NCBI GenBank assembly: GCA_958295665.1
Contig: OY282558.1
Span: forward strand, 349,289,034 to 349,353,033
Length of the DNA stretch: 64,000 nucleotides
Reading direction: 5' to 3'
DNA from: Tipula vernalis
Lineage: Eukaryota; Arthropoda; Insecta; Diptera; Tipulidae
The position numbers and the translations under genes are program-made. The notes below the pieces were generated by a model. The model saw nothing but the letters and a program-made list of their open reading frames with translations. It had not been told where the DNA came from and ran no database searches. Position 1 is the stretch's first letter. The number at the start of each line of letters is the position of its first letter. Positions 33,024 to 45,311 of the stretch are shown piece by piece.

Positions 33024-33658
33024 GTTAATGGACAATCATTATTCCATAAATAAAATTTACCGATGAAAATTCCCGCTCAAACCTCAATAAATGAAGCTCA
33101 CATTCACTGCCTACCGAACCAGCCAAATATTAGGGTAGTTTTCCACAACAACATTGGGATCATGCTAAGTGTATATATAAGATGATCAATCTGACGCAAT
33201 ATTGTAAGGTTCAGAGTGGTTATGTCATCCACAAGCGTCGCTCATTCAGAATATGGAATAGAGAAAATCTGCACTCGAACAGCTGCACCATATGCTGAAT
33301 ATAAATAACACAACAATTAATGGGACCTTTTTAAAGGTGAATTAATTCTGCAGAGAATATTCAAAGTGATTGACGAAAGTGATCACGATGATGTCCAAAA
33401 TAAATGGGATAGAATAGGGTTTCTAACAAGTCAAAGCGCCTGTCATTAGCTCTGTTTGTAAATTAAAATGGTATACTGCGAGTTTTTGACATAAGCATTT
33501 ATTTACTACAAGGGTGATATGGAATATCTGTAAAAGAAACTCCATTTAAAAATTATTTTGACCTCCAATCTTCAAAACGTCAATTTTCCAAAAACAACAC
33601 ATTTTACTATAGAATCAAACGATAAAAATATATCGTCATAAATTATTTTATTTAAATA
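33024..33658. other. Intergenic, nothing recognised
   Basis: AT-rich DNA with no gene that I can support, lying downstream of the cystinosin gene. Confidence 0.5.
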
Positions 33659-33664
33659 TTTATT
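33659..33664 (-). promoter_or_regulatory. Polyadenylation signal of the cystinosin gene
   Basis: AATAAA on the minus strand, 36 nt beyond the stop codon; a second A/T-rich AATAAAA lies a few bases further on. Confidence 0.65.
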
Positions 33665-33699
33665 AATTTAACATTTAAAGACAAGTACTCCATTTAGCC

Positions 33700-35299
33700 T
33701 TAATATCTCTCTGATTCCAGACTTGGTGGCTCATTTAAATCGTTACCAGATTTTGACAGTTTTTTACTTGCATTTCTATAAAAATGAAAATTTTAAAATT
33801 GGCTACCACATATTATCTTATGTATGGCTGTTATTTTTGTGCAACTTAATTCATTTCCACAAATGAATGATGTCACTTGAAGAATGGATCATGTAATTGT
33901 ACTGCAAGTGCTATTAAATAAATACGATTCATTAATTTAATTTGTTACTCACCTATATAAAATATAATGCTGTACCATAAATAATATATCAAAGCATACT
34001 GAAAATAGACCCAATCCAAATTTGGTGAGATCGCCAAATATTGATTCCCAATCATCTGCAAAATAGTAGAGTTTTAATTTTTTTTTTTTTTTTTTCGTAA
34101 ATATGCCCAAAGAGCATAAATTATACTTACCATAATTATAAGCGTTCAACAACATTTGAAGAATACTTAATATTCCTCCGGTAAAATCGAGTAAAATATT
34201 TCCAATACTCCAGCCGACTGTACTCTTTCGCCGATAATTCATAACGGCTTGCGGAATATATTTAATTATAGTAATTGATAATTTAATATAACTGCAGTAA
34301 TATAGAAAATCCAACCAATGAATAACATCAACTGCTGCCAAAATCGCAGTTACGAGAACAATAATCCCATAAACACATAAAATTATTCGAGCCAAGCGTG
34401 AAACTCGTTGATCACCACTTTCGTAAAAAAAGCATTGTCCGATCGTAAATGCGGTAATAAAAAACGCATGGACAGCAAATCCTATGTCATTGATCATAAT
34501 CGGATTTAGTCCCATGGGATGTCGATTCATGTATTCGTTTTCAATGGCCGGTATCCAGAAGAGTCCCATATTGAAAATACCGTAAAGTGAAAATCCAACA
34601 ATGTTTAATGCCAAAAAGTCGAAATTTAATCCGACGACACTCTTTCTTTTCCAATTTATATAGATCTGGGGATAAAATGATACTGACCAGGCGGCAAAAT
34701 ATATCCAACCGACAACATACGAAAAGTATATTAAAAAATCTGATCGGGCGATTGTGATGCGCGCAAATATATGTGCTATGCTGATATTTAATTAAACATA
34801 AATTTATTAATAATTTAACGTTTATCTATATAGCATTGTTGTATATACTTACTCTAACAGTCCATCGACCGAAAGTTCTGCCCTAACATTTAGAAATCCT
34901 GGTTCGACTCCTGTCACGGCCACAACTTGATTTCTATCTGACGATGAATCAAAATTTAAGACATATGGGTCAAGTGTTACCAATCCGTTGTACTGGCGAG
35001 TAAATGTCATATTTACTGGTGTGCCAAGAGTTCCGCTGAAATATAATATGAGTTTCGTGTAGAATTCTTTAGTTTCCATTTTAATCATTTTTTACCTGAG
35101 TGTAATGCTAAATCCTTCGGTTTTATTGACAATCACTGTAATGTCCTGTTTGGAAATTGAAAAATCAAAATCGGCACTGTGCACTGGAATTTAAACAAAT
35201 AATGTTAAATGACTATAGTCAGTGGTTATATAAATTTTGATGTTTTTTTTTACCTGAGGTTGATACGAAAATCAAGCATATCAAGAATAAGGTCTTCAT
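33700..35299 (-). CDS. Ctns: Cystinosin (lysosomal cystine/H+ symporter), complete six-exon gene
   Basis: Cystinosin exports cystine from lysosomes with protons. Six exons on the minus strand: 35299-35254, 35183-35096, 35035-34853, 34780-34131, 34055-33953, 33775-33700. All introns are GT..AG (70, 60, 72, 75 and 177 nt), and the sum is 1,146 nt, 381 residues. The start ATG (35299) opens a signal peptide (MKTLFLICLIFVSTSVHS), followed by a lumenal domain with NKT and NMT sequons. Two PQ-loop motifs are seen: SFYPQIYINWKRKSVVGLN (PQ at 143-144) and KYIPQAVMNYRRKSTVGW (PQ at 282-283). LLDFTGG holds Asp304, which I align with the proton-coupling Asp305 of human cystinosin. The length fits the family (about 370-400). 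The C-tail is short and hydrophilic (NDLNEPPSLESERY), without a clear GYxxL-type sorting motif. The frame is intact throughout. Confidence 0.96.
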
Positions 35300-36605
35300 G
35301 ATTCTTCGATTGAGTCAGCAATTCTATATAAAATAAAATAAAAATTTTAAATGTTGAGCAATCTTTTGAAAAATTTCCCGCTTTAATCACAAAATCCGGT
35401 TGTGAATGTTTTTTGTTGCTGCGGTCCCGACGCAATAACCAAAAAATATTTTGAATGTGGTTTTCTTAATTAAAATCAGTCGGTGAATACATATAATTAT
35501 CGTGTAATTATCTTGTGGTAAATTTTTATAAATACTATTTATAAACATCCTACCTCAACTAAATAGTTCTTATGTCTGTAACATAGTAAAGTAACGGCAT
35601 AAATCAGCACAATACAATTTTGCCTGGATATGCATATGCCTTATAAATCAATATCACCAACTTCTTTAACTTCAGACAACTGCTCCAGAAAAACGCCAAT
35701 ACAAATTTGTATATGGTATATAATACATATTATAAGCCAACGTAAGCCAAGTTAAATTAAAATTAAAGGTGGTCTCTATACTATACCCTCTAGAATTAGA
35801 TCTAGAATTCGGCACTTGTAACTGAACTCCCTCAAAATCCAGTCAGCTGTATACATAGTGAATGAGTTGTTAACGTCTTCGAGACATTCCTCACGTAGAT
35901 TATCCCATCCGTTGAAGGTGAATCTTAAAACCGCAATATATGACAGATATCTCCATACGGTTCTTAGCTGCTTTCTCTACCTCTGTTAAATGACAAGGAA
36001 TCAACAGATTCAGGATCAATCAGTTTTAAACATGAAACGGTCTCATTGCCCCCAATAATTTCCCGGAACAAATGTTGAAACCTATTCTAAGGATTCTTCA
36101 ATCCTTAGCGAATTCAGCACAGGGTTGTACCTACAATAATATTTTTATAAACACAAATTATTTGTTGGTTTTTAGCTTATTGTTTTTATTTTTAACATCG
36201 ACGTTTCGATAGTTTTATTCCATCATCATTTATACAAAAAACAAAGGCCTTACAGAGGTTCACCGGGTTTGTTATCGAATACTTAGAATGTTATTGTAAC
36301 AGTGTAACAAAAATAGTTTAAATTATATAAAGTATATATAACATTTTTATATTGTATTTGTCAGCAAGTTTTTAAACATCAATCGCACTATGTGTCTCCG
36401 TCTGAAACACAGTGCAATCTGACCTGCCAGTTTTCGGAATAAATACAACTCTAGTTCAGCTCCATAAATGCGGAACATTATCAAAAGCCTTGCTACGAGG
36501 TAAAGGATAATACTCTCCAACGCACGAGTGACTAGCATACAAACAGAAAGCTAGCTCAGAAACAAACCAGACGAAACACAGAGCAAAGGTAACGCCGTAA
36601 AAGAG
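35300..36605. other. Cystinosin upstream region and unassigned DNA
   Basis: 35300-35470 should contain the cystinosin 5' UTR and promoter; no TATA box or initiator stands out. 35780-36540 includes CATCGACGTTTCGATAG near 36200, a motif that recalls the ends of some retroelements, but no coding sequence supports this. Confidence 0.45.
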
Positions 36606-37384
36606 ATGACCAGACAGAAATGCAATCAGTACACAACCAAAAGTACAAACAACAAGTCAAGTACAGACAAACAGTATACAAAACACGAAACTGAACCTAC
36701 AACAAATTCAGCAACAGATCATAGCATGCGTACAAGCATATGGGACAGCAGGGCCCCTATTCTTGAAATTCGATCAAAAAAAGTCGCCTGTGATTTTCTA
36801 GTGAAATACGTCATTTCAGTCGAAAATTTAAATTGTTTCATACAAAGTCACCGGCGAATTTTTTTGGTGAATTTCAAGAATACGGGCCCAGAAGAAAAAA
36901 CAAATTTCGACCGATTGATAAAATTCAGGCTAATAGGTGACGCCTCTAGGAATTACGCAAAAATATAACGAATCACTGAGGGACTATGTACGAATTGGAC
37001 AAAATAGGCGAAGCATATTCAAAATACTCGAATACAAGCGCGGCAAAAGTATTCAAAAGAGGACTAAACAACAACATACTGAGAGAAAAAATACTGACCA
37101 GCAGAACCATATGCGTAGACGAAATTCTAGATGAAACCGAAGAAATAGAGAAGATACTAGCGGATATGACGACTAGAGAAATCACAACACCAACGCTACA
37201 GAGAGAACGGCCAACACTTAACCAAGCGCAATCATACGGAAATCAAAGTAGCAGAAACCAATTCAACCAGATAATATGCAATTACTTTAATAAATCAAAC
37301 CAAATATGCAATGTATGTATAACGAGGATATACGCAGAGAATAGATCACAAAAACATCAACAAATGTATAAACAAAACAGATGA
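36606..37384 (+). pseudogene. Retrotransposon gag-like relic
   Basis: After the MITE at 36752-36888 the plus strand reads NESLRDYVRIGQN in one frame. Another frame gives EAYSKYSNTSAAKVFKRGLN, NNILREKILTSRTI and DEILDETEEIEKIL, the helical end of a Ty3/gypsy-type capsid where an FxxGL..LR pattern is common. Near 37280, CNYFNKSNQICNVC could be a worn CCHC knuckle (C..C....H....C with losses). The family call is by pattern and moderately weak. No protease or polymerase follows. The MITE and at least two frame changes interrupt it. Confidence 0.45.
36752..36888. mobile_element. 137-bp MITE with GGCCC ends and CAG duplication
   Basis: The left end is GGCCCCTATTCTTGAAATTC and the right end the complement with one mismatch over 20 bp. 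CAG flanks both sides (36749-36751 and 36889-36891). A 3-bp duplication fits PIF/Harbinger-type MITEs, though the usual target is TWA. A truncated relative lies at 4781-4890. Confidence 0.82.
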
Positions 37385-38424
37385 CAATATCAAACACCAA
37401 CACAAGAACAGCCAAGATCCTACCCATAGAGACTAAAAAACAGAAAAACACAAGTTAGTAGATACTAACCACCTCAAAAGCAAACAGCTCGCCAAACTAA
37501 AGGAAGAGACCCCCCCGAATACAACATAACAGTATGGTAATTACAAGTTACTGTTATGAAGGTGCGTATTCTCAACTGGAACGTAATTTTAATTTCCTTA
37601 ATGAGTGTTAGGGTGCTTTCAAGAATTCACTATCTGCGCAGATATTGTAGACTGCAAAAACTGCATTATGGTTGCATTCGCAAATATAATTTTTGAACGT
37701 CAAATTACGAGTATTTTATTGCAGAAATAATATTTCAACGTTACGCTGCAAAATTTGCACAGACGACTGAATTCTTGAAAAGCTCCTTATTTTGAGTGAG
37801 AGTGTCGTGAATCAATGGTTTGACCAATTTAATATTACATAATCTGCATGATCTACTCTCATTACCCACACTGTTGAATAAGTACCACCGCACAATTTTC
37901 AAAACTATTTTCTTTGTTTGCCTTTCTTTGTGGTACTCACTAGGGTAAGGCATTTATGGCATATGTATAATGTATTAGCAATTAGCCAGCATACCTTTTT
38001 TGAAACATTACTGACAATTCAATAGCATGATTCTAAATATTGTGAATGTCGTGTTTTCAAATAAATGTCACAAAAATGTGTACTAAAAAATATTTATCAC
38101 AGGTTTCGGACCTAGTCCAAGAACCAAGTGCAATCTTTAACGGCAAAATTATTAATTCCATCAAATTTTTAGATCGTTTAATCTCATAAAGAATTTCAGA
38201 AGAATTTGAAGGCTAGAAAAACACTATGAACCATAATTCTTTTGAGCACCAAAAATACAAAGATACGGTTTGATCTTCTCATTCTATATTTTGGAATTTT
38301 TCGGTACATGATTTAATGGGCCGGAAGAAAATATCTGATGGTTTTGAAAACCATAACGCAATAAACTTTAGCAGTAATAAATATACATGAGAGAGAGTGG
38401 AGGTGGCGAACCTTAAATATACCA
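37385..38424. other. Unassigned stretch
   Basis: A minus-strand frame at 37741-37953 (70 codons) has a C..C pair but no family match. No repeats or exon pairs supported. Confidence 0.45.
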
Positions 38425-38652
38425 TCAAGCTACTGTTGTAGAGATTGTTGATCCATGTTTGGATGTCGGCATTGCAATATTTGGGTGTCGTGTGACAATT
38501 AAATGCTGATAGATAATTAATAAAGGTAGCTGAATAATAGCGACAATGGCAATAAATACGATTTGATGAGCACGATGCCACGATTTGATTGCCTTCTTTA
38601 CCATAAATATCTCTCGGTCCTCAAAAATGTAAGAATAATCGTATTTCACCAC
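38425..38652 (-). CDS. Candidate terminal exon with one membrane segment, unidentified
   Basis: On the minus strand a CCTTATGTGTTTAG acceptor ends just before 38652. The exon encodes KYDYSYIFEDREIFMVKKAI, a KSWHRAHQ turn, then a strongly hydrophobic IVFIAIVAIIQLPLLIIYQH membrane helix and a polar tail (NIAMPTSKHGSTIS), stopping at 38425. Charged residues before the helix and a polar tail after look like a real membrane protein C-terminus. No upstream exon was found; a LINE relic begins immediately to the right. I do not recognise the family. Confidence 0.4.
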   Translation of the reverse strand: MVKYDYSYIFEDREIFMVKKAIKSWHRAHQIVFIAIVAIIQLPLLIIYQHLIVTRHPNIAMPTSKHGSTISTTVA

Positions 38653-38689
38653 CTAAACACATAAGGCTATTCACAAAGCCACATAGAAA

Positions 38690-40140
38690 TCAAACGACTG
38701 TTGTCCAAAAGGTATTTTTCTAGCCTTAAAGACATCAGAACTAAACGTGGAGACAACATCGATTCGGACCACTTCCTAGTTGTTGCTGCATTAATATTTC
38801 GTCTATCCACCACATCTAATCATCGATTCCAGCGCATCACTCGTTGGAACACTGCGGCATTGAACAACCAAGTTAGCCGGGCCACCTTCGGGATTACTGA
38901 ATCAGGAATCTTGGAAAATAAACCACTTCCTGACTCCGTTCAATAACAGTGAGACATCACCAAAACGGCGGTAACCGATGCTTCCAAGTCCAGCAAAGGG
39001 CAAAATTCATCTAGGCCTAAAAAGCTCTGATTGGATGATGATTGTCTTCGTGCTATGCGGAAGAAAGATCGCGTACCACAACGAAATCTATCGCAAAAGC
39101 AAGACACGCCTACATGACTACGCGAAGAAACAAGAATGGTATAACAGGCATGAAACAGGCGCACTCCCCCCCCCCTCCCCTTCCACCCATCATATGAGGA
39201 AGTGCGAAATGTGATATCGCATATGAAAAATTAAAAGACGCCCAGTATGGCGGCGATCTGGTCTACAGCATGTTTGAGCTAATATCAATAATTTGGTCTA
39301 GAGAAGATATCCCAGTAGAGTGGACGACGGCTCTTATCTGTCCACTTCATAAAAATGGAGATCGATTAAACTACAACATTGGGTGATTATCAATGTGGTG
39401 ATCAACGACCGATCAAACTTTTACGCTGAGGATGGTGCTGAAGAAATGCTATGAAAAGGACATCCCGTGCATAGCCTATTCATAGGTGTTCAACAGATGC
39501 ACGACAGCATTCGAATATGTTAAGGAACATATAGTATTGTCTCACCTGGGCTCACCATCAAAATTGGTTTCAACGTACCAGCTGCCAGCTTTTAATTGAT
39601 GGTAGAATATGTAAGGTGCTAATAAAAGGCAAATTTTGGGATGCTTCGAGATAACATCTGGAGTGCGGCAAGGAGACCCAATAGCTCAAACTATGTTCAA
39701 CCTATAATTGAAGTGTGTCATTCGTCGGATTAATACGGCGCAGCGCAGCTGCCTGTGTTATAAATCAAACCAGCTATTAGCATTCGCTGACGATAATTGC
39801 ATTCTGGGCCGCAACATCATCTCCCTGAAAGAGATCCTCCTTCCATTGGGATTAACAGCCCAACTAATTGGTCTTCAGACCAATGAAGCGATATCTAAAT
39901 ACATGGTCGCCGCGAGAAGGCAGACGTGTGAAGAACTCATTTCAGGAGATACACAATATGAAAAGGTGAATTAGTTCAAATACCTAGGATCACTGAGCAA
40001 AACTCCGATCTGTGGACATTTCATCGAGGATCGCAGCAGGCTACCAAGTATTTTACGCCAATATCAAAATATTGAAGTCTCCTCATGTATCGCGCAAAAT
40101 AAAATCAGACATCTACAAAGCGTTGATAAGACCAGTCACT
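38690..40140 (+). pseudogene. LINE relic: endonuclease end to reverse transcriptase
   Basis: Plus-strand pieces in order: the end of an endonuclease (DIRTKRGDNIDSDHFLVVAA, with the catalytic SDH, 38730-38790), a linker (KSSDWMMIVFVL, YHNEIYRKSKTRLHDYAKKQ, 39020-39140), and DIPVEWTTALICPLHKNGDR (39310-39365). Then come ITSGVRQGDPIAQTMFNL (39655-39705), LLAFADDNCILGRN with the FADD catalytic box (39776-39815) and ISKYMVAA (39890). YLGS-like sequence follows near 39980. The pieces lie in several frames with stops, and parts of the palm domain (39370-39640) are badly worn. A CR1/RTE/Jockey choice cannot be made safely. Confidence 0.78.
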
Positions 40141-40379
40141 GACAGCACAAACCATCCAAAAAATTGCTGTAACTGAGTATAAGTTCAAAAATAATTCTCA
40201 GTCCCATTAAAGAGAGACCCGCGTACAGAATGCGAATGAATCACAAGATCAGAAATGACCTCGATGAAGTCGACATCATCGGATTCATAAAATCGTCAAG
40301 ACTAAGATCAAAAAAACAAGTTATGACGTAATTAGGCATGAAAATGCTACATTAAAAGCAGAAATTTAAAAGTTATAAT

Positions 40380-40700
40380 TACAAGTGGAAACAATAATAA
40401 AAAATCAAGCGTTATAAAACTAGGACTCTAGAATAAGCGAAAAATAATAATGAAATTTGGAATGACGATCTTACTTCAAATAATTCTTTCTCAATTAATA
40501 ATAAAACATTTTATCAGTTAATAGATAATTCTAATAATAACGATTTAATTATAATGAAAACTAATGAATTAGCTGATACAATTTATGAAAGAATCAAAAA
40601 CAATAATAATAAAATAAAAAACCGTACAGTAGATCCAACTGGAAAGAAAAATTTGAACCAACTGTAGGAACCAGTAACAATAAAAATCTTGTTAAAAAAA
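40380..40700 (+). pseudogene. Asn/Lys-rich reading-frame remnant, possibly LINE
   Basis: A frame near 40440-40665 reads EIWNDDLTSNNSFSINNKTF and KTNELADTIYERIKNNNNKI. The style resembles AT-rich Jockey polyproteins such as the relic at 48080, but no diagnostic motif is present. Low confidence. Confidence 0.25.
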
Positions 40701-41120
40701 TGGCAACAAAACTAATTTAGAGGATAACAATGGAAATATCAACAACAATCTGTAATAACAAGAATTCGACCTCCGCCACATAACATACACGATCAAGATA
40801 TAAAACTTATCAAGCTTTCGAATATTAGTTTAAAAAAGTCAAGATGAGACAGATGGTAGGTAGATCAGATTAAGCTTAAAGAACACCACCCTTTCAAATT
40901 TACAAAACGGGACATTTCTCAGAAATTTTTAAGAAAAGGCGGTTCCTGTTGCTTTTAAATATTTGCTATTTGGGTCAACAATTTCTTCACGGCTGGTAAT
41001 GGTGAATGGCAGAGTAATTACACGTAATCTGGCTCCATAGAAATAAAAATGACTTTGGGTTCTGACAAATATTTAGAGAAGAAAATTTGACAAACTTGTA
41101 GAAATCAAAGATTTTGATGT

Positions 41121-41146
41121 CAAACGATACCGACTTTAATGTTTGT
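41121..41146. repeat. 26-bp direct repeat, left copy (probable target-site duplication)
   Basis: Starts CAAACGATACC and ends TAATGTTTGT; identical to 47159-47184. Together they bracket about 6.0 kb. Confidence 0.95.
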
Positions 41147-41613
41147 GGGTGGAGTGCGAACATTCAAAGAGGATAGACGTGTTTTTTCTATCCTCTTCAA
41201 AAATTTAATTTAATTTAATTTTCTTTTCTTTTTATTTTTTGTTTCTTATGTACTGAAATGTATATACTTTATATACATATGTATATACATTTTAACTTTA
41301 AATTTTAAATTTAATTCTAATTAAATTCAAGTTTAGTGTAATGTGTAGTGAAAATAATTAAACTAAAGTGTAATTTTGGAAAATGCAATCCACCGGGATG
41401 CATTTGTCAGGCAATGTTTTTTATTTTTTTTTATTTTTGTAGATAGAAAAATTAAAAGTGCATGATTTTATATTTTGTGGATTGTAAATATGTACAATCA
41501 AATTTCAATTTTTAATTACTAAAGTTTAATATTTAGATAGTATTGAAATAAATTTTAAATTATGGTATATAAAATAAGTCGCAAAAAATTTGGTATTAGA
41601 TTTTATTTTTAAG

Positions 41614-42006
41614 ACACTAATACATATTTATAATTTAGTATATAAAAGGGCCATAAATATGTTTGTGTACTATGTAGCTGTGTCGTTTTCTCTTTGCACG
41701 ATTTCTGTGAAGGAAGTGTGCGTGGTTTTGTTGGTTTTTGTATTATAAAGTACAAACAACAACGAGAAAGAGAATCTTTACGTTGGTTTTGATACAGCAA
41801 ACAGCAGTCACAAGTAATTTACTGTTGTGTGAAATGGGCACTAATACATCCATACAACTTGATTCATATATGGTAGGATCAACAATATGGTTGTACAGCT
41901 GCTTGTTTGCTCTTTACACGGATTCTGTTAAGGAAATGTAATATATTTTGTTGGTTTGTGTATTATAGCGCACAAACAACAACAAAAAGAGAATTTTTGC
42001 GTTATA
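41614..42006 (+). repeat. Tandem duplication, unit ~225 bp
   Basis: Two units share CACTAATACAT, a TGTTGGTTT.TGTATTAT.. block and ACAAACAACAAC.A.AAAGAGAAT, starting at about 41614 and 41838. They are about 75% alike. Confidence 0.78.
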
Positions 42007-45000
42007 TAGTTTAAGTGTGTTTATATATACTATAAGGCCTACTAAAACGCACATGAAAGATGGTAGAAAATATTTATCGTCAATGTGTTGGTGGTTTTAG
42101 TATGTTTTTGGTTTTAGTATATAGGATTTTGTTACTTGAATGCAGGTGTATTAATCTTTTTGTGTTTTTGTGTACTCACAAAACAACTATGATATTAGCT
42201 GTATTTTGTTGAGAAATTTACAACAACAATTGCACGTGACAAGAATTAAATGATTCGAACAAAAAATTTGAATTATTTAATTCGAGCTCGAACAAATAAA
42301 ATACGTAACTGCTTGAATAAAAACCGAAGAAATACCAACATAGAATATAAAAATTAAATCGAAAAAATATTTCGCGGCTTGTTCTGTTGAGAAAGAGATA
42401 ACTCCAAAATAATTCGAATTAATTTTTTCTCAACAAAATGCAGCTATTATTGAAATCATGTGTTGTGTAAGCGCAGTGGAATTTGTATATTCGACTCAAA
42501 TAGGATTTTTATACTTTGTATAATCGAATTGGTTTGAGTCGAATTGGAATTGGGAGCTGTCTTATACAATTCATTTGAACGGTTTATTTAGATAGGATTA
42601 ATAAATTTTTTTTTTTACAGGGTATTACATAATGAATCAAATTGTTTTCTAATTAATTTAATTATTATTATAAATTATAAATTGTCTAAATAAATAAATA
42701 AATAGATAAATGAATTGCGAATTTGGAAATGTTGGTTTAAATTAAGTTAAGATTTGAATTTTGAGTTTAATGGTTGTCTTAATGGATTTATTGAAATTTA
42801 GATGGTGGGATGTACACATAATCGTCATAATTACGTATGTATATGACACATCGATACATTTTTAAGAAAGTAAGGGTTAATTTTCATTGAATTTATTTAT
42901 TTATTTATTATTTATTGTTTTATTTACTTTGCATGCTTGATTTGGCAGGGAATGAGGTCCGTGAACTGAGTTAAAATTTTGGATAAACATATATGTATTT
43001 ATTTATTAATAAAGAGATAAATTTCTGAAATATTGATTAGGTTCAGGTTTTTGGTGGCGGTGATCTCTTCAATTGGTAAATGATGCTAATTGGATTTTTA
43101 TTTAGGTAGTCTAATATTTTATAAGTTTTATTTTTGGGTTGCGAAAATGACTAAGTTGAAGCAAATCAATTGAATATGTACACTATCAGACATAAATATT
43201 TGGATGACATCCGGGATTAATCATTGGAGCTGATTTTGGGGTAGCTGATTTTGCTACTCGTGCAAATTACCGCTCAGTCGACTTAGTTAAAGTCGTGGGC
43301 GTTTACAACGTTGCTTATTTGTGTTGATTTGGTTTCAATAAATTTCTTTTTTTGAAACTGATGCTACCGTTTGATATTACATATTGTAGGGATTTATTTT
43401 GATAAGTTTCTTGTCGTTGCTATTATCAAGAATTATCTTCTGCTAAAATCAATCACTTTATTGGTATTTAATTGTAATTTATATTAATGTTGCTATTTCG
43501 ATAAATATTTATGTATATAGATTGAAATATTATACTAATTAAATGAATAGCATCGTACGTTATCTAGGATAAGGGAAATTCCCTTTTATATGATATTGTA
43601 AACTGCATTGCATTGCAAAATTATTTGAGGTATTGATGAAAATATTTCAATACTTTTTGTCAGTTTAATTTAATTTAATTATATCAAAGTGTCATAGTTT
43701 GTTCGGGTATTTTTGTCTGATGGTCCAGTTGATATTAAGTATATATAATTATATATAATTGTTAGATCGTCTCCAAGCTACAGAAATATTGTTGACTTCT
43801 CGCTCAACATCCAGAAACTCCAAGCATCCAGCGATTATGTAGCGTAGAAAATGTATTGTTCTTGTGATATCTATTTTATTTTATTTATCACTAACTAATT
43901 TATATAAGTTAATTTCTATTAATTATGTAGTAAAGCAATTTAATTTTCAGGGATACCTGGGAAACTCTAATTGTGTTTTATTAGTAAATATCATATATAG
44001 GTACATGTAGTACTTAACTAAATTATTGATATTCTAGACTTTTTGCGTAGTATTATGATCAATGTTTAAATTATATTATATACTTTTATAAATAAATAAT
44101 TAATTTCTACATTATTAATTTACTTTTTCTAGATTTGTAGGAAATTGCCGATTAATTTAAATTTTATAGTTTGGTTAAATATAAAATTTCAACTTTTATT
44201 TTTCAATCTTGTTGCAGTAGGTAAACAATTAATTAACTATTTACAGGAGAATGGTAACTAATGGAACAAGTGCTGTGAATTTAAATTATAACTTAACAAT
44301 TTAAAATTTTTAAACATTCTTTTGGAATTTTAGCTTAGAAGTGGGAGAGTTTACATAGGCAATTTCATAAAATGTTAATTTTTGTAATTCTTCTATGTAA
44401 TATATTGTGTTTTGCTCATTAATATATAATAATTAATTTAGATTAAAAATATTTAAAGGTTTCTCTTCCTTAATTTGCTAATAAATAATTCAATTTTCAG
44501 AATAGAACATAGTTCTAGAATCAATCTTTCATATGGAGATTAAATTAATCCTGAAATTCAGAATTAGCTTTAATATTATGGTGATTTATTAATTAAAATT
44601 AGTTTTCAGAATTGCCTGGGAAATTATATATTGATTTTATTTGTTCATTCTTGATATACTACTTATAGTACTAACTGAATTATTGATGATTTTAGGCTGT
44701 TGTGGTGCTGTAACATTATCATTTTTAAATTATTTATTATAAATTTTATAAAATAATTGAATTTTTAATTATTTATTCTCTTTTTCTTGATCGGTAGGAA
44801 ATTTCTGATTAGTTTTAAGTAAAATTTTATGTTTAAAATAGTTGTTAACGTTTATTTTAATTCGTGTTGCAGTACGTAATAATTAATTAATTAGATATAG
44901 AAGGACCATGAAAAATGAAATAAGCGCGGTTTTTGTAATCTTAGCTTAGTAATTTTAAATTTTTCTTAAATATTTTATCAGGTAAATTAATGAACGGCGG

Positions 45001-45250
45001 ACAGGGGAAATTACAACATTAATAATTTTATGTCCCAATTTAAATTTAGGAAGCCTTGAGTATCCGGCCCTGGATTTCAGAGAAATGATAATCTAACAAT
45101 ATAGTTAGATTGTGCTGTCTTGTGCTAATCTATTTATTATATATTGTACTATTAATTTACTAACTATCGATCACTTTGGTTTCTGTAACCGGGTCGTGTC
45201 TGGCCCAACTAATAATCCTGTCCTATCCTTCGGTTTTGTTATATGTACAT

Positions 45251-45311
45251 GGGTGTACTGTGTGTGCCCGAAAGTCCGGGAGATCCTGCTATAATGCTTG
45301 GCCGTACACTC
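45251..45311 (+). ncRNA. Conserved 3'-end stem-loop, unit A
   Basis: GGGTGTACTG (45251) can pair with CCGTACACTC (45302-45311) through GTGTAC, enclosing a CCCG..CGGG inner stem. The same fold occurs at 46401-46461 and 47078-47137. This is a predicted structure only, possibly a reverse-transcriptase recognition element. Confidence 0.45.

Noticed and set aside
36180..36260. CATCGACGTTTCGATAG as the end of a Penelope-like element
   Set aside because: The motif is suggestive, but no polymerase or GIY-YIG sequence is present nearby.
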